Source: Chryseobacterium gleum
GTDB taxonomy: Bacteria; Bacteroidota; Bacteroidia; Flavobacteriales_D; Sanyastnellaceae
DNA length: 35,981 nucleotides
Direction: 5' to 3'
Assembly: GCA_945874695.1 (NCBI GenBank)
Contig: CAMCHP010000031.1
Location: forward strand, 1-35,981
Below the pieces are notes generated by a model. That model did not search any database. It was given only the letters and a program-made list of their open reading frames with translations, and was not told the origin of the DNA. Positions 1 through 8,653 of this stretch are shown piece after piece; position 1 is the first letter of the stretch, and the number at the start of each line of letters is the position of its first letter. The translations under genes and the position numbers were made by a program.

Positions 1-1569
1 ATTCTGGCCGCCTACCGCCGCTGGGGCATCGACTGCGTGCAGCATTTCAACGGCATGTTTGCCTTTGCCCTATACGATGCCGATAAACAACGCGTGCTCA
101 TTGCCCGCGACCGCCTCGGCATCAAACCGCTTTATTACGCGCAACATGGTAGCGGAATCGTGTTCTCATCTGAACTTCGAGCCATGCTCGCAAGCGGATT
201 GGTGGAGCGCAAAACCAACGCCAAAGGATTGATTGACTACCTCCGCTACCAAACGGTGCACGCCCCTGATACCCTCATCGATGGCGTGTTCATGTTGGAG
301 CCCGGACATCGCATTGTGATTAGCGACAGTGAAATCGTGCACGAAGCATGGTGGGATTTAGCAGCCGCTGTAACCCCAGTCATTGAAAGCCGTGAACGCA
401 TCTTAACCGAAATCCGCGCCAAACTTACCCAGAGCGTTGCGTTGCGAATGCGTGCCGACGTGAACTTTGGTGCATTTCTTTCAGGTGGCATCGACAGCAG
501 TGCCATTGTGGGTTTAATGGCCGAAGTTTCTGATCGTGCCGTGCAAACATTTACAGTAACCTTTGATGAGAGTGATTTCAACGAAGGCACTTATGCTGCG
601 CAAATCGCCAAAAAATTCAATACCGATCACACGGCAATTCGGTTAACACCGAATGACTTTTTGGCCGCCATTCCTGAAGCACTTGCAGCAATGGACCATC
701 CCAGTGGAGACGGTCCAAACACCTACATCGTGAGTCAAGCCACCCGCCGAGCAGGCGTCAAAATGGCCTTGTCAGGTTTAGGTGGCGATGAGTTATTCGC
801 AGGATACGCCATTTTCAAGCAAGCAACAGACATTTTAGATAAGCGGTGGCTCATGAGCTATCCGAAGTTTCTCCGCCGTACGGCGGGATGGGGTCTCCGG
901 ACCTTCAAACCCAGTGTTGCTTCTTGGAAAACCAGTGAAATCTTGGTGCAAGACTACCTTGATTTGGAGCACATTTACCCCTATGCCCGTTTGGTATTGT
1001 CAGACAAACAAGTGGGCAGCCTCCGTTCAGATGGCCGAATTGCAGAAAACCAGGTCAAGTCGATCCTGAAAAGCACCCTCGCATCCGATTCACCCGCTTT
1101 TGCACTGCCCTATTTAAGTCAGGTTTCTGTTGCGGAGATCTCGACCTACATGCAAAACGTACTTTTGCGCGATACCGATCAAATGAGCATGGCCCATGCG
1201 CTCGAGGTACGGGTTCCTTTTCTCGACCACCACCTTGTGACCTACACGCTCGGCGTACCTGATCCTTACAAGTTTCCTCATACCCCCAAGAAGCTGCTGA
1301 CCGATGCGCTCGGAACACTCATTCCGCGCGACATTGTAGAACGCAAGAAAATGGGGTTTACCCTTCCTTGGGAGCATTGGATGAAAAATGAACTCAAGTC
1401 GTTTTGCCAAGATGCCCTCACGCAATTGGGCAAACGTGAAGGGTTCAACGCCAGAGGCATTCAGCAACTTTGGCAAGCTTTCATTAACGGGAGTACAACC
1501 ATCACTTGGTCGCGCATTTGGCACTTGGTAGTACTCGAAAACTGGTTAAAGCAAAACAACATTGAATGA
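1..1569 (+). CDS. asnB: Asparagine synthase (glutamine-hydrolysing), 5' end outside window
   Basis: The reading frame is open from base 1, so the start lies to the left and 522 residues are visible. Family knowledge: AsnB hydrolyses glutamine in an N-terminal Ntn domain and uses the ammonia to amidate an AMP-activated aspartate. The catalytic N-terminal Cys and roughly the first 75-100 residues are missing because of the window edge. The rest of the glutaminase domain is visible (FNGMFAFALYD, RDRLGIKPLYY, SSELRAM), followed by the synthetase PP-loop SGGIDSS at bases 481-501, then GLGGDELFAGY and the late motif RVPFLDHHLV. A GTG at base 37 is only an internal Val. The next three genes are sugar-modifying enzymes packed without gaps, so this copy probably belongs to a polysaccharide cluster, where AsnB paralogues often amidate uronic acids. 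That role is inferred. The gene end overlaps the next start by 8 bases. Confidence 0.93.
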   Translation: MLAAYRRWGIDCVQHFNGMFAFALYDADKQRVLIARDRLGIKPLYYAQHGSGIVFSSELRAMLASGLVERKTNAKGLIDYLRYQTVHAPDTLIDGVFMLEPGHRIVISDSEIVHEAWWDLAAAVTPVIESRERILTEIRAKLTQSVALRMRADVNFGAFLSGGIDSSAIVGLMAEVSDRAVQTFTVTFDESDFNEGTYAAQIAKKFNTDHTAIRLTPNDFLAAIPEALAAMDHPSGDGPNTYIVSQATRRAGVKMALSGLGGDELFAGYAIFKQATDILDKRWLMSYPKFLRRTAGWGLRTFKPSVASWKTSEILVQDYLDLEHIYPYARLVLSDKQVGSLRSDGRIAENQVKSILKSTLASDSPAFALPYLSQVSVAEISTYMQNVLLRDTDQMSMAHALEVRVPFLDHHLVTYTLGVPDPYKFPHTPKKLLTDALGTLIPRDIVERKKMGFTLPWEHWMKNELKSFCQDALTQLGKREGFNARGIQQLWQAFINGSTTITWSRIWHLVVLENWLKQNNIE

Positions 1570-2713
1570 TCGATTGAACATCTTGGTTTTTGTCGATTGG
1601 TACCTCCCAGGATATCGCGCAGGTGGCCCGATTCAGTCGGTCGCCAACTTGGTGCAGCACCTCCCGCACAACTTCATTATTGTCACTTCGCGCTATGATC
1701 ACCTCTGTACCGAAGCCTATGATGTGCCGGTGGGCACCTTCGTGCAGCGCGCCGCTAACGAAAAGGTGATGTACCTCGACGCCACGGGTCCCAAACCCCC
1801 GTTGATTCAACAAATCATGCACGATTACGCGATTGATTTGGTGTACATCAACAGTTTATTCAGCCTCAAGTACAGCATTATTCCACTCTTGTACTTCCGC
1901 AGGAAAGGACTCCTAAATCGCGTAGTCATAGCGCCACGTGGGATGCTCAAATCAGGTGCACTCTCTGTTAAGTCGCGCAAAAAGAAGGGGTTTTTAAGGC
2001 TCTCCAAAGTGCTCCAATTGCACAAAGGGGTGAATTGGGCAGCATCAAATTCAACAGAACGCGATGAGATTCGAGCCCACATCGGTTCAGATGCGCGGGT
2101 TCACATTGCTCCCAATTTGCCACGCTTGGGCACACCTCGTGCTCAGGTACCCATCAAAAACAAGGGCGAACTTCGTTTGGTAACTGTGGCCCGTGTGAGC
2201 CCAGAGAAAAACATCCTCGGAGCACTGAACTACCTCGCAGTTGCGGCTGATCAACCTGTCAGCTGGTCAATTTACGGCACATGCGAACTGGGCGACTACC
2301 TCGCATCCTGCCGACAGGCAGCTCAAGAAAACCCGAACATTCAACTCACCTTTCACGGTGAAATTGACCCCAATCGTTTGCCCGAAGTGCTAGCCGACGC
2401 CCACATTTTTTACTTGCCTACGTTGGGTGAAAACTACGGCCATGCCATTGTGGAGGCGCTGATTACAGGATTGCCCGTGCTGATTAGCGACCGCACGCCA
2501 TGGCAAAATCTTGAATCACTGCAAGCCGGCTGGAGCCTGCCATTGACTGATTCAGCGATGGTACAAGCCCTGCGCGCATGCCTTGACCTCGATCAAGATG
2601 CGTATGAGCGATTGTGTCAAGGCGCGCAAAAATTAGGTCAAAGCATCGCCCACGACGCAAACGCTGTGCAACAAAATATTGAACTCTTCGAATTCGCCTT
2701 GCAAAACCGTTGA
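1562..2713 (+). CDS. GT4-family glycosyltransferase
   Basis: This 383-residue protein fits the GT-B fold, GT4 family. The N-terminus reads VFVDWYLPGYRAGGPIQS, with the Gly-rich donor-domain loop typical of the family. The C-terminal half has RLVTVARVSPEKN and the EX7E donor-binding signature GENYGHAIVEAL, with Glu at about residues 290 and 298. It would transfer a nucleotide-activated sugar to a growing polysaccharide or lipid-linked glycan at the cytoplasmic face; donor and acceptor cannot be read from the sequence. The start is a TTG at 1562 inside the end of asnB. The overlapping ATG at 1566 is out of frame and stops after three codons, and no in-frame ATG precedes the conserved N-terminus, so the non-ATG start is needed. 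Overlap suggests coupling to asnB. Confidence 0.85.
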   Translation: MNDRLNILVFVDWYLPGYRAGGPIQSVANLVQHLPHNFIIVTSRYDHLCTEAYDVPVGTFVQRAANEKVMYLDATGPKPPLIQQIMHDYAIDLVYINSLFSLKYSIIPLLYFRRKGLLNRVVIAPRGMLKSGALSVKSRKKKGFLRLSKVLQLHKGVNWAASNSTERDEIRAHIGSDARVHIAPNLPRLGTPRAQVPIKNKGELRLVTVARVSPEKNILGALNYLAVAADQPVSWSIYGTCELGDYLASCRQAAQENPNIQLTFHGEIDPNRLPEVLADAHIFYLPTLGENYGHAIVEALITGLPVLISDRTPWQNLESLQAGWSLPLTDSAMVQALRACLDLDQDAYERLCQGAQKLGQSIAHDANAVQQNIELFEFALQNR

Positions 2714-2747
2714 CATTGGTGCAAGAAAGCGTGACTTTTGTAACCCC

Positions 2748-3305
2748 ATGACCGCAGCAAAAACAGACCTCAGTCGTTTCAACAACCAATGGTATCGCCC
2801 AGGCCCTCCTGCCTTGCGTGCTGCATGGTACCTTGTGAACGCACTGTTTTTTCTGAATCCACTCTTTCCTTTTTCGGCGATCAAATGCGCTATACTTCGC
2901 ATTTTTGGCGCAAAAATCGGGCAGGGCGTGGTCATCAAACCCGGCGTCAATATCAAATACCCTTGGCGCCTCGAAATCGGCGACTACAGCTGGATCGGTG
3001 AAAGCGTGTGGATTGACAACCTCGACCAAGTAACGATTGGCCCAAACTGCTGCATATCGCAAGGTGCCATGCTTTTGTGCGGCAACCACGATTACACTTC
3101 GGTGGGTTTCGACCTAACGGTCGGATGCATTACCCTTGAAGACGGCGTGTGGATTGGAGCAAAGGCGCTGGTTGGCCCCGGTGTGACCTGTAAATCACAC
3201 GCGGTACTGAGTGTGATGAGCGTAGCAACGCATAACTTGGATGCATACGGCATTTACAGAGGCAATCCGGCCCAGCGTGTGCGCGAGCGAATCATCAAGC
3301 CATGA
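2748..3305 (+). CDS. WcaF-like hexapeptide acetyltransferase
   Basis: This 185-residue protein has the left-handed beta-helix hexapeptide pattern (IGQGVVIKPGVNIKY, IGDYSWIGESVWI, IGPNCCISQGAML, LEDGVWIGAKALVGPGV). The motif CGNHDY contains the His expected for acetyl-CoA-dependent O-acetyl transfer. The N-terminal stretch (SRFNNQWYRPGPPALRAAWYLVNALFF) resembles the WcaF group of colanic-acid-type acetyltransferases. It probably O-acetylates a sugar of the exopolysaccharide or its lipid-linked precursor. The chosen start is ATG 2748, 34 bases after the previous stop. An upstream in-frame TTG at 2679 would add unrelated residues lying inside the preceding gene and is not used. The stop overlaps the next start as ATGA. 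The exact substrate is unknown. Confidence 0.86.
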   Translation: MTAAKTDLSRFNNQWYRPGPPALRAAWYLVNALFFLNPLFPFSAIKCAILRIFGAKIGQGVVIKPGVNIKYPWRLEIGDYSWIGESVWIDNLDQVTIGPNCCISQGAMLLCGNHDYTSVGFDLTVGCITLEDGVWIGAKALVGPGVTCKSHAVLSVMSVATHNLDAYGIYRGNPAQRVRERIIKP

Positions 3306-4060
3306 AAATCAGCATCATTACCATTGCTTACAACAGTGCTGCGACCATTGAAGACACCATTCAATCGGTGCTTGGCCAAGATTATCAGCACGTAGAATAT
3401 ATCGTCATTGACGGCGCCTCAAAAGATGGTACCCAAGCCATCATTGAAAAGTACCAGTCACGCATTGCGTATTACGTTTCTGAACCTGACAAAGGCATTT
3501 ACGACGCAATGAACAAAGGTGTTCAGGCAGCGACCGGCGATGTGATAGGCATTTTGAACAGCGACGATTTTTATGCAGATGCGCATGTGTTAAGCGATGT
3601 GGTGAAAACCTTTGTCGCGGCTAAAAATTGCGATGCGATTTATGCTGATTTGGTATATGTCGATCGCGATCAAACCGACAAGGTGGTTCGGTATTGGCGG
3701 GCTGGGGCTTACAAACCTGGACGTTTTCGCCAAGGATGGATGCCCCCTCACCCGACCTTTTTTGTTTCAAAGCGTTGTTATGATGCCTTTGGCTTGTACA
3801 ACACGGCTTTACGCTCGGCGGCTGATTACGAGTTGATGCTTCGTTTCATGCACAAGCACGAAATTGCAGTTGGTTATTTGGATCGGGTGATTACGAAAAT
3901 GCGTGTTGGTGGTGAGAGCAATGTGAGTTTAAAGAACCGCATTCGCGCGAACAAAGAAGACCGCAAAGCTTGGACGATGAACGGCTTACGTCCGGCATGG
4001 TACACACTTACCTTAAAACCCCTTTCGAAGATCGGGCAATTCGTTCGTAAATCAGCTTAA
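3302..4060 (+). CDS. GT2-family glycosyltransferase (WcaA-like)
   Basis: This 252-residue GT-A glycosyltransferase opens with ISIITIAYNSAATIEDTIQSV, typical of family GT2. It continues with YIVIDGASKDGT, EPDKGIYDAMNKG and the metal/nucleotide-binding acidic motif LNSDDF (Asp at about residues 88-89). A later SAADYELMLRF resembles the catalytic-base region of bacterial GT2 enzymes. No membrane segment is evident, so it is probably cytoplasmic or membrane-associated. It starts at ATG 3302, overlapping the acetyltransferase stop by four bases (ATGA), which suggests translational coupling. It is the last gene of the polysaccharide run and is followed directly by a strong hairpin. Donor and acceptor sugars cannot be assigned. 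Confidence 0.88.
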   Translation: MKISIITIAYNSAATIEDTIQSVLGQDYQHVEYIVIDGASKDGTQAIIEKYQSRIAYYVSEPDKGIYDAMNKGVQAATGDVIGILNSDDFYADAHVLSDVVKTFVAAKNCDAIYADLVYVDRDQTDKVVRYWRAGAYKPGRFRQGWMPPHPTFFVSKRCYDAFGLYNTALRSAADYELMLRFMHKHEIAVGYLDRVITKMRVGGESNVSLKNRIRANKEDRKAWTMNGLRPAWYTLTLKPLSKIGQFVRKSA

Positions 4061-4063
4061 AAA

Positions 4064-4091
4064 AAAGAGCTGACTTTGCAGCCAGCTCTTT
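4064..4091. terminator. Bidirectional hairpin terminator between convergent genes
   Basis: A perfect 9-base inverted repeat, AAAGAGCTG (4064-4072) and CAGCTCTTT (4083-4091), has a 10-base loop. A-rich sequence precedes it and T-rich sequence follows, so it can act in both directions. It sits between the plus-strand GT2 gene and the minus-strand DUF6089 gene, where a shared terminator is expected. Confidence 0.8.
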
Positions 4092-4117
4092 CTATTTCAA
4101 TGGGGTGAGCGTCGTTC

Positions 4118-5074
4118 TTAGAACTTCGCGCGTGACTTACGTGCACCGGTGCGGTTGCGTAACCAGCTGTACTTCTTACGGTAGAACTGGCTTCGTCCAC
4201 GAATCACTTTCCCAATAGAGAATTGCGTTGTGAGGAAGCTGTCGTTATTGGTCGGATCTCCTCGCTTGGTTGAGAACCCTTCCATGTATTGATGCGCCTC
4301 TACAGATCCAGATGAAGGGTCGTTGATTGCATCGATAACTGCTTGATTGGTTTGGCTAGCGAGCGCGCGCGCAAGATCAGAAGGCAACGTTGCTGGATCA
4401 GCATAGGTGCTTGAAACATCGTCGAGGTAGTCGGTGAACGTAGTTCTCCAGCTCAACTCCCACCCTACGCGCCATGTTTTGTCGAAGGTAAAGTAAAGCC
4501 CTATACCTGCTGGTACAGCGAGGCCAAGCAACCCATATTCTTCGTTTTGCCCTTCCGTGCGCAACGGGCGCAGGTTGTGCCAGGTATCTCCAAAGAATTC
4601 GCTTTCCGGATTGCGCACTTGCGCTTGTGGATTGTGTGCGAAGACTGAAAAACCACCAAAGACATAAAACCGGAAATCAGGGTTGTAGTACCCTTTTCCA
4701 CCCACGTCGTTGTCGTAGAAAATGGTTACTTCAGCGCGACCACCGAGTTCAAACATTCGGTTTCGGAAATTCAAGTTACGGGCTACACGGGCAGGGTTTA
4801 GCGACTCGCTGTCTGCGGTATTGAGCTGCATGTAAGAGAAATTCGCTAAAACCGCCATACGCTTCGACAGCTTGTAGCGGCCATATGCGCCCAGAGCAAT
4901 GTTTGTTTTATGCAAGTGCATATCCCAAACGAAGTCGCGACGGGTTTGTTCTTGGCCTCCGATATCGCCGAGATAATTGGCGCCGCCTACGAGTAGGCCG
5001 TACTCCCAGTTGTATTGGGCCCGGGCGCTAAAAGTAAGAAAGCACACCAGCAGTATGAGTAGTAGTCGATTCAT
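4118..5074 (-). CDS. DUF6089-type outer-membrane beta-barrel protein
   Basis: This 318-residue protein has a clear signal peptide (MNRLLLILLVCFLTFSARAQ) followed by YNWEYGLLVGGANYLGDIGG. That opening is characteristic of the DUF6089 family of small Bacteroidota outer-membrane barrels. The body alternates aromatic and polar residues in strand-sized blocks with turns rich in Asn, Asp and Gly. The C-terminus is strongly basic (RKKYSWLRNRTGARKSRAKF) and ends in Phe. The function of DUF6089 proteins is not established; some related barrels are T9SS accessories, but nothing here proves that. The start is placed at ATG 5074 rather than the GTG two codons upstream. A Bacteroidota-type promoter lies 29 bases upstream. 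The gene is convergent with the polysaccharide operon and appears monocistronic. Confidence 0.82.
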   Translation of the reverse strand: MNRLLLILLVCFLTFSARAQYNWEYGLLVGGANYLGDIGGQEQTRRDFVWDMHLHKTNIALGAYGRYKLSKRMAVLANFSYMQLNTADSESLNPARVARNLNFRNRMFELGGRAEVTIFYDNDVGGKGYYNPDFRFYVFGGFSVFAHNPQAQVRNPESEFFGDTWHNLRPLRTEGQNEEYGLLGLAVPAGIGLYFTFDKTWRVGWELSWRTTFTDYLDDVSSTYADPATLPSDLARALASQTNQAVIDAINDPSSGSVEAHQYMEGFSTKRGDPTNNDSFLTTQFSIGKVIRGRSQFYRKKYSWLRNRTGARKSRAKF

Positions 5075-5103
5075 TATCACGTATTTAAACTACGCTAAGG
5101 CTA

Positions 5104-5133
5104 CAAAAATACAGTTTTCGTGGGGAATTCAAA
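5104..5133 (-). promoter_or_regulatory. Bacteroidota-type promoter for the DUF6089 gene
   Basis: On the minus strand the -7 box reads TATTTTTG (5104-5111), matching TAnnTTTG. A -33 TTTG (5130-5133) lies 18 bases upstream of it. The -7 box ends 29 bases before the ATG at 5074. Both elements and the spacing fit the published flavobacterial consensus TTG-N17-23-TAnnTTTG. Confidence 0.65.
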
Positions 5134-5195
5134 GCCCCCGATCGAAAACTTACTTTAAAAAGCGCCATGGCATGACCTATAGCTTGAAAGATACG

Positions 5196-5282
5196 AAAAA
5201 AAAAGGGATGTGTTTCACCCCTCTTTTTTGAGAGAGCCGATTGATTGCGTTGAGATCGGCTTGCATCGCTAATGGCATCGCT
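5196..5282 (-). ncRNA. Possible small structured RNA in the 308-base gap 5081-5388
   Basis: Read on the minus strand, this gap holds a 7-base perfect stem, AGCCGAT (plus-strand 5235-5241 against 5255-5261, 13-base loop). A second hairpin follows (5205-5222, GGGGTG/CATCCC with one mismatch), leading straight into nine T residues (5196-5204). That order is the shape of an intrinsic terminator. The two flanking genes are divergent, so neither needs a terminator here. An 8-base direct repeat GCATCGCT occurs at 5263-5270 and 5275-5282. I find no open frame with a plausible start and no clear TAnnTTTG box upstream, so the RNA and its 5' end are inferred. The terminator-like hairpin alone is more secure. 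Confidence 0.3.
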
Positions 5283-5364
5283 TGAACTACTGTAAATGTA
5301 GAACGGTTGTGCAGCGCTTGAAATACGACAAATGCCTTAAAACCACTCCTATCTCTGGAGTTCG

Positions 5365-5372
5365 TAAATTTG
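5365..5372 (+). promoter_or_regulatory. -7 box upstream of the nitronate monooxygenase-like gene
   Basis: TAAATTTG matches TAnnTTTG exactly and ends 16 bases before the ATG at 5389. No good TTG is seen 17-23 bases upstream, so only the -7 half is supported. Confidence 0.5.
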
Positions 5373-5388
5373 GAACTTCAGTGATCTC

Positions 5389-6342
5389 ATGAAAAACCGA
5401 ATTTGCGCGCTCCTTGATATTGATTACCCCTTGATTCAAGCGGGTATGGTTTGGTGTTCGGGCCATGAATTGGCGTCGGCCGTCGGCAAAGCTGGGGGCT
5501 TGGGAATTTTAGGAGCAGGGTCAATGTACCCTGAAGTGCTCGAACAGCACATTCGCAAGACCCAGGCGGTCACCACGAAGTTTGGCGTGAATTTACCGCT
5601 TTTGTATCCGCAAATTGAGGCGCACATTGACCGCATTGTTGCGCTGGGGGTAAAGACTGTTATTACGAGTGCTGGAAATCCGGCTCTACACACTGCGCGA
5701 CTTCAAAGCGCTGGAATTCGGGTCGGCCACGTGGTTTCAAGCAGCAAGTTTGCGCGCAAAGCTGAAGCAGCAGGCGTTGATTTTGTCGTGGCTGAAGGAT
5801 TTGAAGCTGGTGGTCATAACGGGCGCGATGAAACCACGACCCTCTGTTTGGTTCCTGCCGTAGTTGACGCTGTGCGCATTCCTGTGGTTGCAGCTGGTGG
5901 TATATCTGACGGACGTAGTATGCTCGCTGCAATGGTATTGGGTGCCGAAGGGGTTCAAATCGGAAGTCGATTTGTGGCATCAACCGAATCATCAGCACAT
6001 GGTGCGTTCAAACAAGCCGTAATCGAAGCCGAAGAGGGCGCAACCCAACTCACGCTGAAAGAGCTCACGCCGGTTCGCTTGCTCCAAGGCCCGTTCTTGT
6101 CGGCGGTACAAAAAGCGTATGCGAGCGGGGCGACATCCGATGAGCTCCGTTCCTTACTGGGGCGCGGACGTGCGAAAAAAGGCATGTTTGAGGGAGATCT
6201 TGAACAAGGGGAACTTGAGATTGGGCAGGTGGCAGCACGTATTCACAGCATCCGGCCAGCGGCCGAAATCATTCGCACCATCATTAGCCAATACGTTGAA
6301 ATTGGTGGTTCAACACTCGGCGGGCGATACGACTTTCTTTGA
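5389..6342 (+). CDS. Nitronate monooxygenase / FabK-like FMN oxidoreductase
   Basis: This 317-residue TIM-barrel flavoprotein belongs to the 2-nitropropane dioxygenase/FabK family. Visible family signatures are YPLIQAGM near the N-terminus, AVGKAGGLGILGAG, EGFEAGGHNGRDE with the catalytic-type His at residue 143, and the FMN phosphate-binding segments PVVAAGGISDGRSM and GAEGVQIGSRFVAS. Family members either oxidise alkyl nitronates with O2 or reduce enoyl-ACP (FabK). Sequence alone does not separate the two here, and no fatty-acid genes lie next to it. It is soluble with no signal peptide. It is preceded by a TAAATTTG promoter box and appears to be monocistronic. Confidence 0.82.
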   Translation: MKNRICALLDIDYPLIQAGMVWCSGHELASAVGKAGGLGILGAGSMYPEVLEQHIRKTQAVTTKFGVNLPLLYPQIEAHIDRIVALGVKTVITSAGNPALHTARLQSAGIRVGHVVSSSKFARKAEAAGVDFVVAEGFEAGGHNGRDETTTLCLVPAVVDAVRIPVVAAGGISDGRSMLAAMVLGAEGVQIGSRFVASTESSAHGAFKQAVIEAEEGATQLTLKELTPVRLLQGPFLSAVQKAYASGATSDELRSLLGRGRAKKGMFEGDLEQGELEIGQVAARIHSIRPAAEIIRTIISQYVEIGGSTLGGRYDFL

Positions 6343-6344
6343 GA

Positions 6345-6370
6345 GGAGGCAACCTGTTGGGCCTTCTTTG
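6345..6370 (+). terminator. Weak hairpin after the nitronate monooxygenase-like gene
   Basis: GGAGGC (6345-6350) pairs with GCCTTC (6361-6366) with one G-T pair and a 10-base loop, followed by TTTG. The T tract is short, so termination would be weak. Confidence 0.3.
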
Positions 6371-6435
6371 CGTTCACACTCTAGGAAAGATGATAAAATT
6401 ACTTTCAACTTTCTGCGTTAGTGCTAAGTAAGCCG

Positions 6436-6443
6436 TAATTTTG
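6436..6443 (+). promoter_or_regulatory. -7 box for the T9SS type B protein gene
   Basis: TAATTTTG matches TAnnTTTG exactly. It ends only 7 bases before the ATG at 6451, so the transcript would have almost no leader. A TTTC near 6410-6413 is a poor -33 candidate, 22 bases upstream. Confidence 0.5.
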
Positions 6444-6450
6444 TGCCTCC

Positions 6451-8583
6451 ATGGGCAAGAACCTTGAAGCAACATATCGTTTTTGGCTCGCTGCCATTTT
6501 TGCATTCGCTGCCTGCAGTGGATTTGCACAATCGCCGGCATCGCCTGATATTGACTGCGTTACCGTGAGTAACAACGGCAACATTATTTTGACATGGACG
6601 CCTCCGGCGGATCCGAACAACCAATTCGTCTCCTATCAATTGTATTGGGCGAATCCGAATACGCTCGAAACCATTTTTATCCAAGATATTTTAAACTACA
6701 ACACCAGCAGTATTGTGGTTACTGCATACGATGGAAATGCAGCGGCAAGTTGTTTTTACTTGCAAACTACTTATGATGACGGTGCGATTCAAGCTGCAGA
6801 ACCTGGAGATTTTGCCTGCTCAATGTTCCTTGTTGTTAACGCAACGATTGTTCCCGGTTTGGCGCAACTTGGTTGGAACTTCCCTTATCTTACAGACCCG
6901 TTGCTGATCGGCGGCCAGTTCAATGTCTTGCGCGAATACCCCGCCGGCGTGTGGACAACCATTGCAAACCTCCCATATGCCCTTGGCAACAACATTTACG
7001 AGTACGCGGTTGACATTTGCGAGGCTGATCTGAACTTTCAAATCCGCTTCAGCGGTGGTTCACCTTGCAGCCATTTTTCGAATATTGACGGAGGAAGCTT
7101 TCAAGATCAAATTGATCCATCACCACCGACCATTGCATCAGTCAGTGTGGATGTGAATACCAACGATGCCGTGTTGTCATGGACGCCAAGTCCAGAACCG
7201 GATCTTTATGGCTACATCGTTTACCAGTGTTTTCCTGGCTTAAACCCGATTCCGCTTGATACAATTTGGGACGCTTCAATTACAACTTGGACCAACCCGA
7301 ATTCTACAGCCGAAATGGACTCGGAGTATTACAACATCGCCGCTTTTGACAGTTGCTTGAACGTAGGGAATTTACCCGACCCCGGACCCGCTAGTCTGAA
7401 CTGTGAAAACACTATCTTTTTAACCCACGACTGGGAACCGTGTACCGATTTCGTTACCCTAATTTGGACACCCTACACGGGTTGGGACGGCGTTTCGAGC
7501 TATCAAATTTTCGCAACCGAAGAACCGAATCCAGGCAGCGGGGTATTTCTTCCGACCGTTTTAATAGGCTCAGTGGACGGCAATGCGACCACCTTTGTGC
7601 ACGAAAACTGCAACCTAGGAAGCTCATACCGTTATCGGGTAATGGCTACTTCGGATGATTTGCTGTACACCTCAACTTCGAACCGAAGAACGGCAACCTT
7701 ATTTTATCCGGCATCACCGGCTTTCAATTACATCTCAGGTGTTAACGTAATCTCTGGGACTGAAGTTCAGGTTAATGTCCAGATTGGTCCGGGTGCCGGC
7801 ACCGAGCACACCTTTTTGCTCGAGCGCCAACGCGCAAACCTTGAGGAATTTGACATCATCGATGCGCAAAACTTAATTGGACAGGGCACCTTGCAGTTCA
7901 GTGATGATGTAACAGATACCGGTGAACGCGCATACACCTACCGCATCACGGTTGAAAACACGTGTGGTGACCTCGTTGACGAATCCAACATAGGAACATC
8001 CATTCGCTTGACGGGCGTAGTCAATCGCGATCGTTTGGTGAACACTTTATTTTGGACGCCATACAGCGATTGGGACAACGGCGTTCAGCGTTATGAAATT
8101 TTCAGAAGCACACCTGAAGACCCTTTACCCCTATTACTAGCTACTGTCCCTGGTAGTGTGACCTTTTTGGAAGATGACGTAAGTCAGCTCTTATTCACCG
8201 AAGGTGAGTTCTGCTATTTAGTTCGGGCAATCGAAGCTGACAATGGCTACACCCTGCCCGGAAGTGCAGACAGCAACGAGCGCTGCCTTACCCAAACACC
8301 GGTAATTTGGGTGCCCAATGCGTTTCTAATCAACGGCATCAACAACACCTTTCAACCGGTTATTTCATTTGCTGATTTCGACAACTACCGCCTCCAAGTG
8401 TATAGCCGGTGGGGAGATGTCGTATTTGAGACCTTCAACATAGAAGAGGCTTGGGACGGAAAGTACCGCGACAAACTCGTACCTGAAGGTTTGTACGCAT
8501 GGTTCGTTTCAGTGACCGATGGATCAGGAAGAATTTACGAAAAACGAGGCACAGTTTTCATGATGGTATACCCTGAGGATTAA
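6451..8583 (+). CDS. Secreted fibronectin-like protein with T9SS type B sorting domain
   Basis: This 710-residue protein begins with a signal peptide (cleavage expected near ACSGFAQ, about residue 27). It then carries several fibronectin type III-like modules, recognised by repeated strand motifs such as ILTWTPP (about 47), [15 protein letters not shown] (about 241), [16 protein letters not shown] (about 336) and [17 protein letters not shown] (about 531). The last two are clearly related copies. The C-terminus (about 619-710) has [22 protein letters not shown] and [10 protein letters not shown]. This is the gliding-motility/T9SS type B sorting domain, which directs export across the outer membrane and attachment or release outside. 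The protein is probably a cell-surface or secreted adhesin-like or structural protein; no enzymatic domain is visible. Paired Cys residues fit an oxidised extracellular location. Confidence 0.9.
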   Translation: MGKNLEATYRFWLAAIFAFAACSGFAQSPASPDIDCVTVSNNGNIILTWTPPADPNNQFVSYQLYWANPNTLETIFIQDILNYNTSSIVVTAYDGNAAASCFYLQTTYDDGAIQAAEPGDFACSMFLVVNATIVPGLAQLGWNFPYLTDPLLIGGQFNVLREYPAGVWTTIANLPYALGNNIYEYAVDICEADLNFQIRFSGGSPCSHFSNIDGGSFQDQIDPSPPTIASVSVDVNTNDAVLSWTPSPEPDLYGYIVYQCFPGLNPIPLDTIWDASITTWTNPNSTAEMDSEYYNIAAFDSCLNVGNLPDPGPASLNCENTIFLTHDWEPCTDFVTLIWTPYTGWDGVSSYQIFATEEPNPGSGVFLPTVLIGSVDGNATTFVHENCNLGSSYRYRVMATSDDLLYTSTSNRRTATLFYPASPAFNYISGVNVISGTEVQVNVQIGPGAGTEHTFLLERQRANLEEFDIIDAQNLIGQGTLQFSDDVTDTGERAYTYRITVENTCGDLVDESNIGTSIRLTGVVNRDRLVNTLFWTPYSDWDNGVQRYEIFRSTPEDPLPLLLATVPGSVTFLEDDVSQLLFTEGEFCYLVRAIEADNGYTLPGSADSNERCLTQTPVIWVPNAFLINGINNTFQPVISFADFDNYRLQVYSRWGDVVFETFNIEEAWDGKYRDKLVPEGLYAWFVSVTDGSGRIYEKRGTVFMMVYPED

Positions 8584-8586
8584 CGC

Positions 8587-8616
8587 TTTCTCACGCCAAC
8601 CTTTTTCTTACCTTTG
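8587..8616 (+). promoter_or_regulatory. Promoter for guaB
   Basis: TACCTTTG (8609-8616) matches TAnnTTTG and lies 37 bases before the guaB ATG. TTTC (8587-8590), 18 bases upstream, is a near match to the -33 TTTG. Confidence 0.5.
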
Positions 8617-8653
8617 CCCCACTTTTTTTGTCTCTACAAACAAGTTCTCGAGA

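Noticed and set aside
2679-2747. Earlier TTG start for the WcaF-like gene
   Set aside because: It lies inside the GT4 gene and adds residues not related to the family.
1-4060. Complete colanic acid operon
   Set aside because: Similarity to WcaF and WcaA is at family level only; the defining sugar-nucleotide and export genes are not in the window.
4977-5231. Small plus-strand protein across the DUF6089 start and the gap
   Set aside because: It runs antisense through the signal-peptide region of a clear gene, has low-complexity Lys/Thr composition and no supporting start signals.
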